Position numbers and translations under genes: made by a program. Of a DNA stretch of 64,000 nt, positions 32,487-43,674 are shown piece by piece (the first letter of the stretch is position 1; each line of letters starts with the position of its first letter). The notes under the pieces were generated by a model that saw nothing but the letters and a program-made list of their open reading frames with translations, searched no databases and was not told where the DNA came from. Source of the stretch: Agarophyton chilense (taxonomy: Eukaryota; Rhodophyta; Florideophyceae; Gracilariales; Gracilariaceae); assembly GCA_030374765.1 (NCBI GenBank), contig JARGXX010000001.1:1612001-1676000 (forward strand), read 5' to 3'.

Positions 32487-35129
32487 TTACTTTTTGTACC
32501 TAGTGATAACTCTTGTCTTTGATATTCCTCGACTGCTACCAGGCAGATGTGCGCGCTTTTTGCGGCTAGCCTTACCATTCTTTTTGTTCGCATTAGCCAC
32601 ATTCCGGGCTTCGGCTTTGGCTCTTTCCTTCCTCGTCTTCTTAATCTGATCCTTATTTTTTAGTTCTGATCCTACATTTTTATCTCCGTTGTCCTGCTTT
32701 TGTTTAGCGAAAGCAGCCAGACGCGCCTTCCGCCCAAACGCACCTTTTCGAAAATCGTTCGTTCCCAAGCCATAATTAATACTGATCCTAGACGTATCAG
32801 TATGGGAATTAAGCTGTTCTGAGAATTGCTCCACAGTTTTCTTATTCTTCAACAACCACCTTTTGAAGCGATCTCCATCCTCAGTCCCATATGAAGCCCC
32901 TGTGTTGGTTTTAGCGCGTGCTTCTCTGGTAGCAACATGGAGATTTCGTTTTGAGGTAGATTTAGTAACACCACCCTTCACGAAACGCTTTGAAACTCTG
33001 TCCCAATACTTTCCCGAATTCGAACCTGTATGTATACTGCGGAGCAAGTCAGCATTTTCATCAGCATTCATGTCCATTGCGGCCTCCTGTAATTCCTTGT
33101 ATGCTCGCAAGTCATCTCCCATGTTACCACCTGTCCTCGCTTTTAGTGCTCGGACCTGTTGCATTCTATGGGTTTGTTGGGTAGGGAGAAAGAACTGTCG
33201 TCGTTGTTCTTCCATCGCTCTTTGACGAGGAGTGGATCTCCGGATTCTGGTCGATCTTGGCTCCGATGTCAAAGCTTCCGATTTGAAGTCTAGGGGACCG
33301 TCAACGTCTGACTCCCTGCCTCCATGTCGTCCCGACGAATCAAGGTCATCCGTGAACATTAAATCATGTTCTTTGGCCTCTTTATGCCTTTTCTTTTTCA
33401 TTAAAAGCCGAGAAGGTGGTGATACAGTGGTTTCCGTGGGACGCCAGACCGAAATAAGTTCTGCTTGTTCAGCAGCACTACGCTCTTCGGCGGATTCCAG
33501 AAAACTATACCAAGGGTGCGACGGTAAGTACTTCCTACCACCGCCTTCAATATTCAAGGCCTTGCCTCGTCTGATGCTTTCTCCGCTTGCGTTTCCTCTT
33601 GTCTTTGTGTACAACTTGTGAGCGTTTTGTGCCGAAATGTGTGCCTTCTCTATGTCAACATCGCGAAGTGCATTCCTGGTGAGCTCGACTTCTTCGTCCA
33701 CCACTCCCTTCGGAATAGATCCGTAGACAAAACCAGACTCCATCATGAACGCGTGAGATGGATTGCTGCCACATTCAAAGCAGTCTTTGGCGTCTGCGTA
33801 CTTCAACTGTCGCCCGACAAAAAGGAAAACATCAAGCATGTATGGAAGCTCATCTGCAGCCACCAAACTTATTGCGGAACCGAATCTCCCGGCTCTTCCT
33901 GCTCGACCGATTCTGTGGATATATAACTTTGGAGTGGATGGCATATCATAGTTGATCACCACATCTAGCTCCGGCAAATCTATTCCACGCGCAGCTACGT
34001 CTGTGACTATGAGAATTCCTTTTCTCTTTCGGAATTCCTTGACGGAGTCCTGACGTGCAACTTGATCCATGTTTCCGTGAATACAAAGAATCTCATCGCA
34101 CAAACAGAATCTCAGTAAACTCGTTAAGTACTCTACACGTCGATGAGTCGCAGCAAATACAATCCCACAGAGACCATCCTGCCGTGCTTTGCGCAAAATC
34201 ACTTGTAGAGCCGCATCTTTTTCTAGATCCGCTCTCGTCGCTACAAATGCAGTCGCCAATGTTGGAGATAATGATCTGTCTGCGTCAAGGCGGATTACTT
34301 TTATATTGCTACGAAGCCCCGTTTTTGAGAATTCAGCCAGCGCATGCGGCATCGTTGCAGACACAAGCACAGTTTGTCGGGTGCTCATACTTTCCGTTGT
34401 TTTGTCCTTCAATTGAGATATCAAGGCTGCTGTTTCAATAGCTAAAGTACCTTCGAAAAGGCGATCCGCTTCATCAAATACCACAATCTCTGCTGTGGAA
34501 ATTGTAAGACCTCCACGTGCACCCATTTCCGCCAATAGTTGCAAAAGTCTCCCCGGAGTAGCAAAGACGATGTCTGGACATATGGCCAAGGCTGCAAACT
34601 GCGCATCAAGGGGTGTCCCTCCAACAACAACAGCAGTTCTTAGTGTATTCAGGTGCTTTGAATACATGCGACAGAAACGAAGCTCTTGTAAAACGAGTTC
34701 ACGTGTGGGTGCAATGACCAATGCACGAGGACCATTTCTCTTAGAGGATGTTGATACGAGTAAAGGGTTTTCATCTAAACGGTGCAGAAGAGGAGCGAGG
34801 AATGCTGCAGTCTTTCCGGAACCAGTTCTAGCCATTGCGACTACATCATGACCATCCAGAATGGGAGGTATTACTTTCCGTTGTATAGGTGTTGGAAAGT
34901 TGTATCCTGCTTGTGCTAGAGCATTGCATATAGGTTGAGAGAGTCCGATCGCTTCATATGATCCCTGGCGCGGTTTTGGTTTTCGTTGGGCAGTTTTGCT
35001 CCGAAGAAAGTCCTCTTCTGGTTGTTGGCGTTGAACAGGCTCCTGACGTTTAGTTTTCCGATGAAGAATTTGGAAACCATCATCATGTGACGGTACTGCT
35101 ACTGCAGGAAATTGAGTTTCAGCTTCCAT
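32487..35129 (-). CDS. DBP10: DEAD-box RNA helicase DBP10/DDX54
   Basis: 880 residues from the ATG at 35129; the frame runs upstream without ATG. All helicase motifs are present: Q-motif GYNFPTPIQRKVIP, I ARTGSGKT, Ia APTRELV, II DEAD (VVFDEADRLF), III SAT, IV-VI including TDVAARGIDLP and HRIGRAGRAG. The long basic C-terminus contains the DBP10-type segments (KYWDRVSKRFVKG, RFKRWLLKNKK) and ends in a Lys/Arg-rich nucleolar tail. DBP10 acts in early 60S subunit assembly. It is a single exon. It diverges from EMC4. Confidence 0.95.
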   Translation of the reverse strand: MEAETQFPAVAVPSHDDGFQILHRKTKRQEPVQRQQPEEDFLRSKTAQRKPKPRQGSYEAIGLSQPICNALAQAGYNFPTPIQRKVIPPILDGHDVVAMARTGSGKTAAFLAPLLHRLDENPLLVSTSSKRNGPRALVIAPTRELVLQELRFCRMYSKHLNTLRTAVVVGGTPLDAQFAALAICPDIVFATPGRLLQLLAEMGARGGLTISTAEIVVFDEADRLFEGTLAIETAALISQLKDKTTESMSTRQTVLVSATMPHALAEFSKTGLRSNIKVIRLDADRSLSPTLATAFVATRADLEKDAALQVILRKARQDGLCGIVFAATHRRVEYLTSLLRFCLCDEILCIHGNMDQVARQDSVKEFRKRKGILIVTDVAARGIDLPELDVVINYDMPSTPKLYIHRIGRAGRAGRFGSAISLVAADELPYMLDVFLFVGRQLKYADAKDCFECGSNPSHAFMMESGFVYGSIPKGVVDEEVELTRNALRDVDIEKAHISAQNAHKLYTKTRGNASGESIRRGKALNIEGGGRKYLPSHPWYSFLESAEERSAAEQAELISVWRPTETTVSPPSRLLMKKKRHKEAKEHDLMFTDDLDSSGRHGGRESDVDGPLDFKSEALTSEPRSTRIRRSTPRQRAMEEQRRQFFLPTQQTHRMQQVRALKARTGGNMGDDLRAYKELQEAAMDMNADENADLLRSIHTGSNSGKYWDRVSKRFVKGGVTKSTSKRNLHVATREARAKTNTGASYGTEDGDRFKRWLLKNKKTVEQFSEQLNSHTDTSRISINYGLGTNDFRKGAFGRKARLAAFAKQKQDNGDKNVGSELKNKDQIKKTRKERAKAEARNVANANKKNGKASRKKRAHLPGSSRGISKTRVITRYKK

Positions 35130-35800
35130 TCGTAAACCAACACAGAACGAAAACAAAAGCACACCTCTTCTTTCAGCAAATAACAAGTTCTGAGGTGACG
35201 TCGAAATTCGTTATGATTCTGCCGATTTCCTCTGAAGTGTGCAATGAAGGTACGCAAATCTCTGCGTCAGTTGAGGAAAAATGACAGGGTGTAGACGTCG
35301 CTGCAGAGAAGCCACAAGCTTTCCAAAAGCTGTTTACATGCTTTCAAGCAGCTCTACATGTCATCACTAACAGCCTCCTGGAGAATCTACCTTCGTAGAA
35401 TGTAATTCGCCTCATGAACTATTGAAGGAGTATCCACAACGCCATCCAGCTCTCTACGAACGCTTGTTTGTGCAGTCGGCGACTGCGTAAAAGTTTGAAC
35501 TTTGTCGAGGAAACTTTGCATTTATTTAGCTAAAAAAAGGAATTTCACATGTCGGAGAGTCTCGCTGCTGGAGTGCCAGGGATGGACATGCATTCCATCA
35601 CCGCTGTCTTTCAGGGCATCGAATCTACGCAGCAAAAAACCTCTGTACGGCTTTGAGCCACAAAGTTTGAGGGACGCGGAAGAAGCTTTCTTCAGTGCTC
35701 CGGAGGTGTGACGAGACCCATATCATCCAGACATTCTATCGCAAACTATCTGAAAAGAAAAAAAGGCATAACTCCTCAACATACCAGCGATAACGTGGTC
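35130..35800. other. Divergent promoter region DBP10/EMC4
   Basis: 671 bp between outward ATGs. The EMC4 frame is open upstream to 35708 but without ATG before 35801. Confidence 0.45.
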
Positions 35801-36403
35801 ATGACGAACTCTAAAACAATTCCGCTTCGATGGAATCTTGACTTTGTGAAACATATCAATGTCTCTCTTGGTCCCCAATCAAGTCGACCGTCTTCTGCGC
35901 GAGTTGCTGTCGAACAAAATCAGCATCCGCCGGGCTTTCCCCCAAATCTATCTGCTCGAGACCCTGATGTATTCAAGTCGATCAGATTATCAGAACGATA
36001 TACTGGAGACACGTCAAGTGCTATTAAAGTGGCGTATTCTACTTCCTGGCAGATTGCAAACCAACCCATTCGTACACTAGTTACCTCCGCGTTTGCGCTT
36101 TTCATGGCAGGATCATCTGTGCAGTTTTTTTCCATTGCTTCTACGCTAACAGTTCTCTTCATGCACTTTCGCTGCGTTTTAGGTACATTCGATGCATTTG
36201 CCCCTGTACGGAAGCAACTCAAATTTGGCGAATTAGCACCGCAGATGATCTGGCGCATCGCGCTCTCCGTCATTGGTATTGCTGTCGGCATTTGGAAAGC
36301 AGAGCAACTTGGCTTCCTTCCAACTTCCGAAAGTGACTGGGTCGGGCTTTTACCCTTCCGAAGAATTGAAGAAAGTGTGGCATATCACTATGTTGATATA
36401 TAA
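35801..36403 (+). CDS. EMC4: ER membrane protein complex subunit 4
   Basis: 200 residues from the first ATG (35801). Two to three hydrophobic segments lie after about residue 95. The EMC4 (DUF1077/TMEM85) core is seen in FALFMAGSSVQFFSIASTL (family: FMxGxxxxIFPI) and in AVGIWKAEQLGFLPTSESDW (family: A-x-K-C-x-x-MGLLPTxxSDWL). EMC4 is a cytosol-facing subunit of the ER insertase complex that places tail-anchored and multipass membrane proteins. The N-terminal half is polar, as in relatives. It is a single exon. An SND3-like gene 16 kb away belongs to another ER insertion route; nothing suggests they are co-regulated. Confidence 0.88.
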   Translation: MTNSKTIPLRWNLDFVKHINVSLGPQSSRPSSARVAVEQNQHPPGFPPNLSARDPDVFKSIRLSERYTGDTSSAIKVAYSTSWQIANQPIRTLVTSAFALFMAGSSVQFFSIASTLTVLFMHFRCVLGTFDAFAPVRKQLKFGELAPQMIWRIALSVIGIAVGIWKAEQLGFLPTSESDWVGLLPFRRIEESVAYHYVDI

Positions 36404-37508
36404 CGACGATGCATTTCTGCCGCGAAACAGTGGATACCATATTTTATCTGCCTCTGGAGCGATCTGGTGGGTCTTTGCATTTTTAAAGATGCGATAAGTG
36501 TAGTCACGTCTATGAGCCTACTCTCAGCGAAGGGATGAATCAGTTTTCACAAGAAACTTTTTTTCATGTTTCAAAGAATTCATATCATCTATTCAAACTT
36601 GATATTACTGCGTTTCATATTTGACTCCACATTATCGCATGACAGAGTGGATGTTCTTCCCATCAAATCAAGATTACATTGTGACGTGTCCAGTCATTGA
36701 ATGTCACAAGCTACTCAGTACATGCGAACAGCTTTGTGCGGTATTGTTTTCTGTACATGGATCACGCGAGTCTCTGATGCTAGAGTTCAATAATTAACAT
36801 TTCCACAGGATAACTTCGTTCGTTTCAGAAGAAGAACGCACGTAAATATTGAATGAGGAGTAACAGAGAAGAATTCTTGAAAGGATACACTCTCTTAACA
36901 AACCTTGGTATTCGGCTTTCACAACGTCGATTCGGAAATAAGAAAACTCGCGTTTCTCTTTTTGCACATCACGGTGCATAAGGATGTACATTGGGTGTGA
37001 CTTCGTTGCGAACCCCAATCACTCTTAATATTTTGGTTTGCAACCGTCAGCAGGCTTGAATTTTGGACTTTGAGGGAAGGTTTGAGAATCTAATTGACGG
37101 ATTCTAGATAACCGTCCGTCGAATTCCATCATGACACGCAATTCTCGCATGCCTTCTCATGTTTACGTGCATGGAGATGCATAGTCTCTCAAACGGTTTA
37201 ACATGAAATACCAATGTTCTCTCTCCACCGATACGATAGGTCTTATGCTCGAAAGCAATCTTACAGTGACTCTAAGCAAGCAAAGCCCCATCTGCCAAGA
37301 ATATGGAGTAGAATGGCTTCTTTTATGCAATTCCCTTGGAACTACTTCTCTCTAGGCGACGCATTGCTTCTGTTGCTCCGCACGTCTGAAAGAAACAGTG
37401 GTTTCACACAGCTAACAAAATCAACGAGCTCATACAACACTCTTGGAGGGGACGATACTGCTGTCTTGTGAAGCGGCCAACCTATTCGTTGCGTTAACAA
37501 AAGCAAAC
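36404..37508. other. Intergenic, 1.1 kb
   Basis: AT-rich spacer between co-oriented genes; no frame above 85 codons is convincing. It holds the 3' flank of EMC4 and the promoter of the HEAT-repeat gene. Confidence 0.5.
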
Positions 37509-40247
37509 ATGCAAGGTAGACGTCCACCCAAGCTACCGAAAGAAAATGATATGTTTCAAAGCCCCAGGGCTCCTCTATCCCCGAGGTTTCGACCAGCTGG
37601 TATTCCAGAAAAGTTCTCATCGTTGATCATGGCTGGTATGAAGGACGAAATCGAGAATATGACCATAAATATAAGCACGATTGCCAAGTCGCTCACTAGC
37701 GATGATGAGAACGAGGTCACATTAGTCCTTTTTGAGATGCAACAAGTGTTTCAGTTTTGTCGCGAGTATGCCGAAGAAACTCTAATACCAATTATCTGCT
37801 CCAAAGTCATGGAATGGAGTGATTCACTACAGCTTTCTGCTGGTGAGGCATTAATAACGGTCTCAGTGGAAAAAGTACGGGGCAAAATAGCAAAAAACGT
37901 CAGCGAAACGGCCTCCGATATCATGATGATGACCAAACACAGCGCTGTCCGAGAAATATGGGGACATATTTTGACTGAAACTCTTCCCCATGTTACATTG
38001 ACTGCGACTGCACTCAACAAATTTATCAAAGAGCTCGAGGGATGGGATTCACATCGGAAACTTCACGCCAGAATTCTTGGGTCTCTTGCAATATCATCAC
38101 ACGACGAACACCTGAAGATAAGAATCTTGCGGAATGCCGTTCAAATCTGTAAAGATCGTGATGTTGAAGTTCGGGGCATGATCGCTGAATCTATATCATC
38201 AATTGGAGCTTCCGTGAGTGTACCCATTGTAGAAAATGAGGTATGGCCATGCCTGCTGACACTTTTGCGAGATGAAGACGCGCGCATTCATGCGGCAACC
38301 ATGCGAGCTTTATCTCATATCGCTTTATCACAAAAGGGAAAAAGCCCCAAGTCAAAGCTCTTTAATAAGTACATTCCAGCAGTTCTGCTAACTGAATGTG
38401 CGAAAATTCGTCGTTCAGCGTCAGAGGATCAAAGAATCGTAGACGATGGGAAGTATCTTTCGCTGGAAATTAATTCAGAAGTATACGGAGAGCTTCTTTA
38501 CAGCTGCTACGACCGATTAAGGGATGAAACTGCAAGGAAGGAAGTCTTCAAAGCATTCATAGCTATGGCAACATGTAATGGCCCTATTGTCAGAAAGAAC
38601 TGTGCATACAATATGCCTGGAGTAACCTCTTGCCTTGCGGAGAGAGGGGCCTTTCAACTTTCAGCTATTGTCGAATTCTTGTCTCGTGACTCCGATCCAG
38701 AAACGCGTTGGAGACTGGCTGCAGGCTTGCATGAAACTGTTAAGGTTTTGGCTGCGAAGGATACCATTGAAAACTTGTTTGATACTGTTCTCCGGCTCCT
38801 GGCGGATTCTCATGCCGTTGTAAGACTGAATACGCTTCGCCATCTGGAAAAACTTATCTCTGAGCTTGCAAGACACAGCGGCTATAACTCTGCTCAAAAA
38901 TTGGCACCAATCTTTGAGAATCTGAAAGGCCTTGCCGAAGGGAATTGGAGGACTCAGGAATTGCTAGCAAAGCAACTACAGCTAGCCGCCCCTCTCGTAC
39001 CGCCTCCAATTATTCGGGAAAATGTCCTCCCCCTTCTGTATCGTGTTGCAACTGACAGTCCAAATCTCGTGAGAAGAGCGGCAATGGCTGCGATTGCAAC
39101 CTGTATGAGATATATTCCAGATACCGATGAAAGAGAACAGTCTATGTGTGACTTTCGGAACAAATGGGCTCGAGGAGCAGTCTTTTGGATGAGAATATCT
39201 TTTATTGATTCCGCAAAGACAGCGCTCGAAATTTATAGCAGATGTTTGTTTCGGGACACATATGGATCAGAATTGCTTCGCTTATCTCAGGATAGAGTTT
39301 CAAATGTAAGGCTACGAGTGACAAAGATTTTACCCTTACTCGCACCTGCTTGTTTCCAGATGGAAGATTTTCATAACACTCTTGGGAGGCTTCGACAGGA
39401 TGACGACAGAGACATTAGCGAATTAATGTCGACAGTAGATGAGAAACTTAGGTTGGCTCTGAAAAAGAGTATTGATAACTTCGAGGACGACATGAAGCGA
39501 GAGCAAGAGGAGCAAGAACTATACACTAAACACCTTGAAGCCCAGCGAGATGACCAGCGCAAGAACGGAAGCAGAAGTCGAGCCAGAACTATGTTCTTTG
39601 GTAAGGTTGCGCGATCATCGACGACTGCCACTCCACGAAGTTCGCACTCGAATGGTGGAAATAATGTTTCAAAGGACTCCTCTGCCTCAGAGCCTTCTAC
39701 ACAGGTGATTTCATCGAAAGTTGAGCTAATACCAATTTCACCGAGGCAAATGAAAGTTAGCGATGCAAAATCTTCTCTGACAATGATGAGGAAACCAAAA
39801 ACAACTGTCGGGGGCAAGGCCGTCCGAAACATACCTAAACGTGAGCATTCTCTGTGGAAATCCCGTAACAATCGGAAACCTACTTCCCCTAAACCTGATC
39901 AGCCCTTGTCTTCGGAAAATAAATCGCCACCGACGCTCCGTGGGCATTCCATTGATGTGCTACGCTCTCCGGTAGGAAATCAAAAAACAACTGTTGGGGG
40001 CAACGCAGTCCGAAACATACCTACACGTGAGCATTCTCTGTGGAAATCCCGGAACAATCAGACACCTACTTCCACTAAACCTGATCAACCCTTGTCTTCG
40101 GAAAACAGATCGCCGCCGACGCTCCGTGGGCATTCCATTGATGTGCTGCGCTCTCCGGGAAGCACACCGAAGAAAAGGTTCACTCTAAAAGGTATCAAAT
40201 CATCGAACTCTTTACTCTCAAAGAGCCCAAGAGCGAAGAATGAGTGA
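37509..40247 (+). CDS. HEAT-repeat phosphatase regulator, PPP4R4-like
   Basis: 912 residues from the ATG at 37509 (the open frame starts earlier at a TTG). Residues about 45-650 are HEAT-type helical pairs. Segments such as RKNCAYNMPGV, DSDPETRWRLAAGLHE, GNWRTQELLAKQL and WMRISFIDSAKTALEIYSR followed by LSQDRVSNVRLRVTKILPLL follow the PP2A-A/PPP4R4 scaffold pattern. A coiled coil (about 655-690) and a basic disordered tail close the protein. The tail contains a 62-residue direct duplication. The family recruits PP4 or PP2A catalytic subunits to substrates. PPP4R4 is the best guess over PPP2R1 because of the divergent repeats and long tail. It is a single exon. Confidence 0.68.
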   Translation: MQGRRPPKLPKENDMFQSPRAPLSPRFRPAGIPEKFSSLIMAGMKDEIENMTINISTIAKSLTSDDENEVTLVLFEMQQVFQFCREYAEETLIPIICSKVMEWSDSLQLSAGEALITVSVEKVRGKIAKNVSETASDIMMMTKHSAVREIWGHILTETLPHVTLTATALNKFIKELEGWDSHRKLHARILGSLAISSHDEHLKIRILRNAVQICKDRDVEVRGMIAESISSIGASVSVPIVENEVWPCLLTLLRDEDARIHAATMRALSHIALSQKGKSPKSKLFNKYIPAVLLTECAKIRRSASEDQRIVDDGKYLSLEINSEVYGELLYSCYDRLRDETARKEVFKAFIAMATCNGPIVRKNCAYNMPGVTSCLAERGAFQLSAIVEFLSRDSDPETRWRLAAGLHETVKVLAAKDTIENLFDTVLRLLADSHAVVRLNTLRHLEKLISELARHSGYNSAQKLAPIFENLKGLAEGNWRTQELLAKQLQLAAPLVPPPIIRENVLPLLYRVATDSPNLVRRAAMAAIATCMRYIPDTDEREQSMCDFRNKWARGAVFWMRISFIDSAKTALEIYSRCLFRDTYGSELLRLSQDRVSNVRLRVTKILPLLAPACFQMEDFHNTLGRLRQDDDRDISELMSTVDEKLRLALKKSIDNFEDDMKREQEEQELYTKHLEAQRDDQRKNGSRSRARTMFFGKVARSSTTATPRSSHSNGGNNVSKDSSASEPSTQVISSKVELIPISPRQMKVSDAKSSLTMMRKPKTTVGGKAVRNIPKREHSLWKSRNNRKPTSPKPDQPLSSENKSPPTLRGHSIDVLRSPVGNQKTTVGGNAVRNIPTREHSLWKSRNNQTPTSTKPDQPLSSENRSPPTLRGHSIDVLRSPGSTPKKRFTLKGIKSSNSLLSKSPRAKNE
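39797..40159 (+). repeat. In-frame tandem duplication, 186-bp period
   Basis: Two copies, from 39797 and from 39983, exactly 186 bp (62 codons) apart, differ at scattered bases. Both keep the frame and repeat the peptide segments TTVGG..AVRNIP, REHSLWKSRNN and PTLRGHSIDVLRSP. It lies in the disordered tail of the PPP4R4-like protein. Confidence 0.95.
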
Positions 40248-42530
40248 TTTTATTTTGTGCAAGGACCACTTATGAGTTTGTCGAAATGAGTCCACATGAC
40301 ATTCTTGTCCAGGGTATTGACAGGGTTTTCTTTTCTATTTAGGCGTGATAAGCGCTTCCTGTAGCGAAAGAACAGCTTCAAACTTTGAAGTTCAAAGACA
40401 TTGTGAATCAACACAAAGGTTGTTTGTCAAGGTCAGAGTTCTGATCTTCTATGACAGAAAACAAGTCCTGTCACTACTTTTCTTTTTAACTTCGGCTGCT
40501 GCGGTGTTTGCCGGTGTTTGTGGAAGGAAAGTGAAAGCAAGCGATCGGTAGAAGAGGGAGACTAAATTGCGTTATGGGTTGCAAGTCAAGCCAAATAGAG
40601 AACTTACGGTGCTATTGCATACTATACATTGTATCACTGCGATTATGAGACGGCTTACGGAAGGAACGTATCGTGGTACGGTCATATCGTATACAGTATA
40701 GGCTTCGTCTGCACCGGAACGATAGTTTTACTTTGGCTCTGTCCAAGCGTCAGAACTTTAAATTAAATTGAATATGTTTGTTAGGCATTGCTGGGAGGCG
40801 CGCTAAAATACAGAAATAAGGGTTTCTGATGGTTTAGGAATATGATTAGTCCATAGTACAAAAGCGCACAACCAGGTCCCCTCAAGCGAGTCATTCTCCA
40901 CCCACAAAACTCAGCAAAAGCCGGTTCTTGTTCAAGGAGCATCTGCGTCAAGTTAGCAACTGCGTGAAAACCCAACCCGTGTTTGGATCGACTTTGGCGA
41001 AATGCACTCGCCAATACTCGATACTGCTTCATGCGTTTTTTATCGTTTCGAAACGCGCCCGAACATAAGAGTAATATCTCATAGTAGCAGAAGACGTAGA
41101 ATAGCCACAGCGTTCATCCAAATAACCATTATTAGCGACAACCATTTCATGGTCTTGTGAACGACTCTTTAATTTCAAGCAGAATATCAAAACTTCAGAA
41201 TATGCTCCCCACAAAAAAAAGGTAAGGGACCCAGACATTTTTTTTGTTTCAATACTCACAGCGATTTATAAACGCAAAACGGGCATATAAAGTTTATTCT
41301 AGTACAGAAACGGGCTGAGTGGTGATAATTCTGCAATGAAACAGTCACTTCTATCCACGCTGACCTTACTATTAGAACAAGAACGTCCACCGAGACGGCG
41401 GTTTCACTAAATCTAAATAGTGAAGGTAAGAGATGATTTGATCTGCTCTGAAAAAAAAGAATTTGTACTACGCAATAGTTTGCCATGTAATTGAGAACAG
41501 CCGATACCCATTTCCGATATGCTCTTCCTGTACAACCCACCAATGTAGAAAAGCGAACTACAGGTGATAAATTTTAAGAACAAGAAAACCGCCTAGAAGA
41601 TGTTTTCGCTGTGTGACTGCGATAACTATAGGACTAACTCAAACTTATACACTAGTGTCTATACGACCACTGGCCTTTTATGAGGCCAAAAATACAACAT
41701 CGATAAACTTTGTAAACTTTGTCCATTTCCTTAATTTGTTGTGCCTAGCCGTTTGCAACACTCTTATTTCTCTAGCTGCAACCTTAAAAATTACGAATGA
41801 TCTTTCACTACCTGTACACAACATCATCTTCGCTTTATTCTTTCATTATTCCAAATATGTCATCATTTATGAGTTCTCATCGTGTACTGGGAAACAGAGT
41901 AAATACTTACGCGCTTCTCGGCACATCAGAGAGCAAATTTAATCGCTTCTTCGGCACGCAATGGAAGATGTAACTGGCCAGTGAAACTGTTACTAAATAG
42001 AGTTTTTTACCAAAAATAATTGGAAACACACTTTTGACACTATAAACTTCGAGCTAACTGAAAGCGAAAAAGATGCACTCTCAAAATTTGCAATTGTAAA
42101 GTTGAAGATCATGTCACGGTTCAGAACACTGCTCAAAAAGACACCGCTTTCAACACGGAGATAAATGGTGCTTCTTTTTACTAACGTAGTTTCGAAAAAT
42201 GAAGAGAAGCCTAAAGTCCGGAAGGACGATGACACTCACACAATAATTCTGTCGAGTCCTTCAACTGTGACAAACACTGACAGGTGAGACAGCTTTGTAG
42301 AAGTTCATTCGACGAAATGGAAAACGGAAAACGTATCTTTGACTCTGAATGGTCCAGTGCAAATTCATTAATGAAAAGTCACGAATTTTGCTGAAGATTT
42401 TATCTCCGCCATTCATGCACTCTCAAAAATCTCTCCATACGATTTCTTCATGTGGATATTTTCTGTAGCTCATTTGGAAAAACAAAGGTCGATATACCAA
42501 CTCTCGGCCGGAAGGAAAAAAGCCCTATAA
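40248..42530. other. AT-rich flank of the transposon cluster
   Basis: No conserved gene. Minus-strand frames of 70-95 codons at 40781-41543 and plus fragments at 41613-41942 match nothing I know. The N-terminal part of the piggyBac-like transposase should lie just before 42531 but is too decayed to follow. It contains the isolated element terminus at 41652. Confidence 0.4.
41652..41698 (+). repeat. Isolated terminus of the 63.1-kb MITE family
   Basis: The 17 bases ctagtgtctatacgacc are identical to the left end of the element at 63149. As there, a palindrome-like ggcct...atgaggcc block (here ggccttttatgaggcc) follows within 25 bases. No matching right end is visible nearby, so it is a solo end, or the end of the decayed element that follows. 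Confidence 0.7.
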
Positions 42531-42751
42531 CAGATTACTGGAAGTGAAATTTTGAAGTTATTCGGTTTAATTGTGTTAATAACACCCTCTGACTTTTCGA
42601 AGAGAAGACCATTTTGGTGTAAAGACACGTTTTCTAAATATATTGAATCCTCACAGCTCGGAAAGATCATTTCACGCAATTGCTTCGAAAATATACGGAA
42701 ATTTATCGTCGTTTTCTGTGGCTCTGAAAACAACCAAAAATCAGATATATG
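42531..42751 (+). pseudogene. piggyBac-like transposase relic, left half
   Basis: After a stop at 42528-42530 the frame reads a stretch with the PGBD pattern: LKLFGLIVLIT...SKRRPFWC...SKYI...LGKIISRNCFENIRKF, matching the family's kffGilvLiT..f..RR.lW...s.yi.....g..MSR.RFe.i. It stops making sense exactly at the LTR boundary at 42752. The continuation of the same domain starts just after the other LTR at 53876, so the chromovirus split this gene. Confidence 0.75.
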
Positions 42752-43639
42752 TGTAGGGCAACGCTTGGAGCGGAGACACCACGAAGATGTTCGGGTTCTT
42801 CCTTTCTTGAGAGACACGTGTCAGGCGGAGAAGACGCGTCCCAGCGGAGCACAGAAACAGATCCACTCTGGAAAGGCACGACGGAGTCGGGTGGAAGACC
42901 GAGGCCAATCCGGCGGGATATACCTGGAGTGTTTAGGTGAGCACGGCACAGTCCGGGGTGTGATCAATCCTAGGCGGAGCGGTACCACGGCGATTGTCGG
43001 AAAAGGAGCGAGGACACACTCGTATGAGGTAGACGAGCGGGGTGAGTGGGGCGGCCACTCACGAGAGCGAAAAAGGAGAACAAGAGGAACCGGGGGCGAA
43101 ACCCTATACAGGGGCGAGACTACGACAAATGTCGGTGATTAAATATGAACCCACGGTGGTGGTAGCACTCTGGTCGACAGAGGGGTGGACGAACTAACGG
43201 GCAACGGGCGCTCACGCAGTATGCGGTGAAGACGCGCCGAAGGCGAAAAGTTCACAGCCAAGACTCCCTCCTTTGGATCTCCCAAGAGGGTGTTTACTGG
43301 GGAGCACTGCTCAACCTCCTAAGTAGTGTGGCGCGCGCCCCCTGAGAGTGGGCACGCGCCAGAAAAATAGACACTAAATAGCGATAGCGTAGCTAAATAA
43401 ATACTAAATAATACTAAATAATACTAACCATTAGGTAGAATCCGGGCCACGTGTGGCACGCCTCGCACTCGAGCGTCGGCATCCGTGCAGTCCACGTGTT
43501 CCACCAGTGTGCACTTCCGGTCCTAACCGGCCGTCAGCACGCAATAGCGGTATAGCTTGTTATAGCCCAAGCTATTCCTCAAGCGAGCGAAATCTTTAAG
43601 TCCCGGAGAAGAAACCCCCTTGAAGGGCATTGTCCTTCA
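42752..43639 (-). repeat. 3' LTR of the chromovirus
   Basis: 888 bp, alignable end to end with 52989-53875. It contains an AT-rich stretch of repeated ctaaata-type units (about 43371-43432) flanked by GC-rich arms. It ends on plus with ggcattgtccttca, that is TGAAGG... at the 5' end of the minus strand. Confidence 0.95.
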
Positions 43640-43641
43640 TA

Positions 43642-43654
43642 TCCGCCTCCTTAG
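43642..43654 (-). promoter_or_regulatory. Polypurine tract, chromovirus
   Basis: Reading minus, the purine-rich segment aaggaggcgg lies directly upstream of the 3' LTR start. This is the expected place for priming plus-strand DNA synthesis. Confidence 0.55.
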
Positions 43655-43674
43655 GTGACGAACACGCCGTCGAA

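Noticed and set aside
42752-43142. Coding sequence running from the piggyBac relic into the LTR
   Set aside because: The frame crosses the LTR boundary by chance; the LTR part is repeated, without the left part, at 52989.
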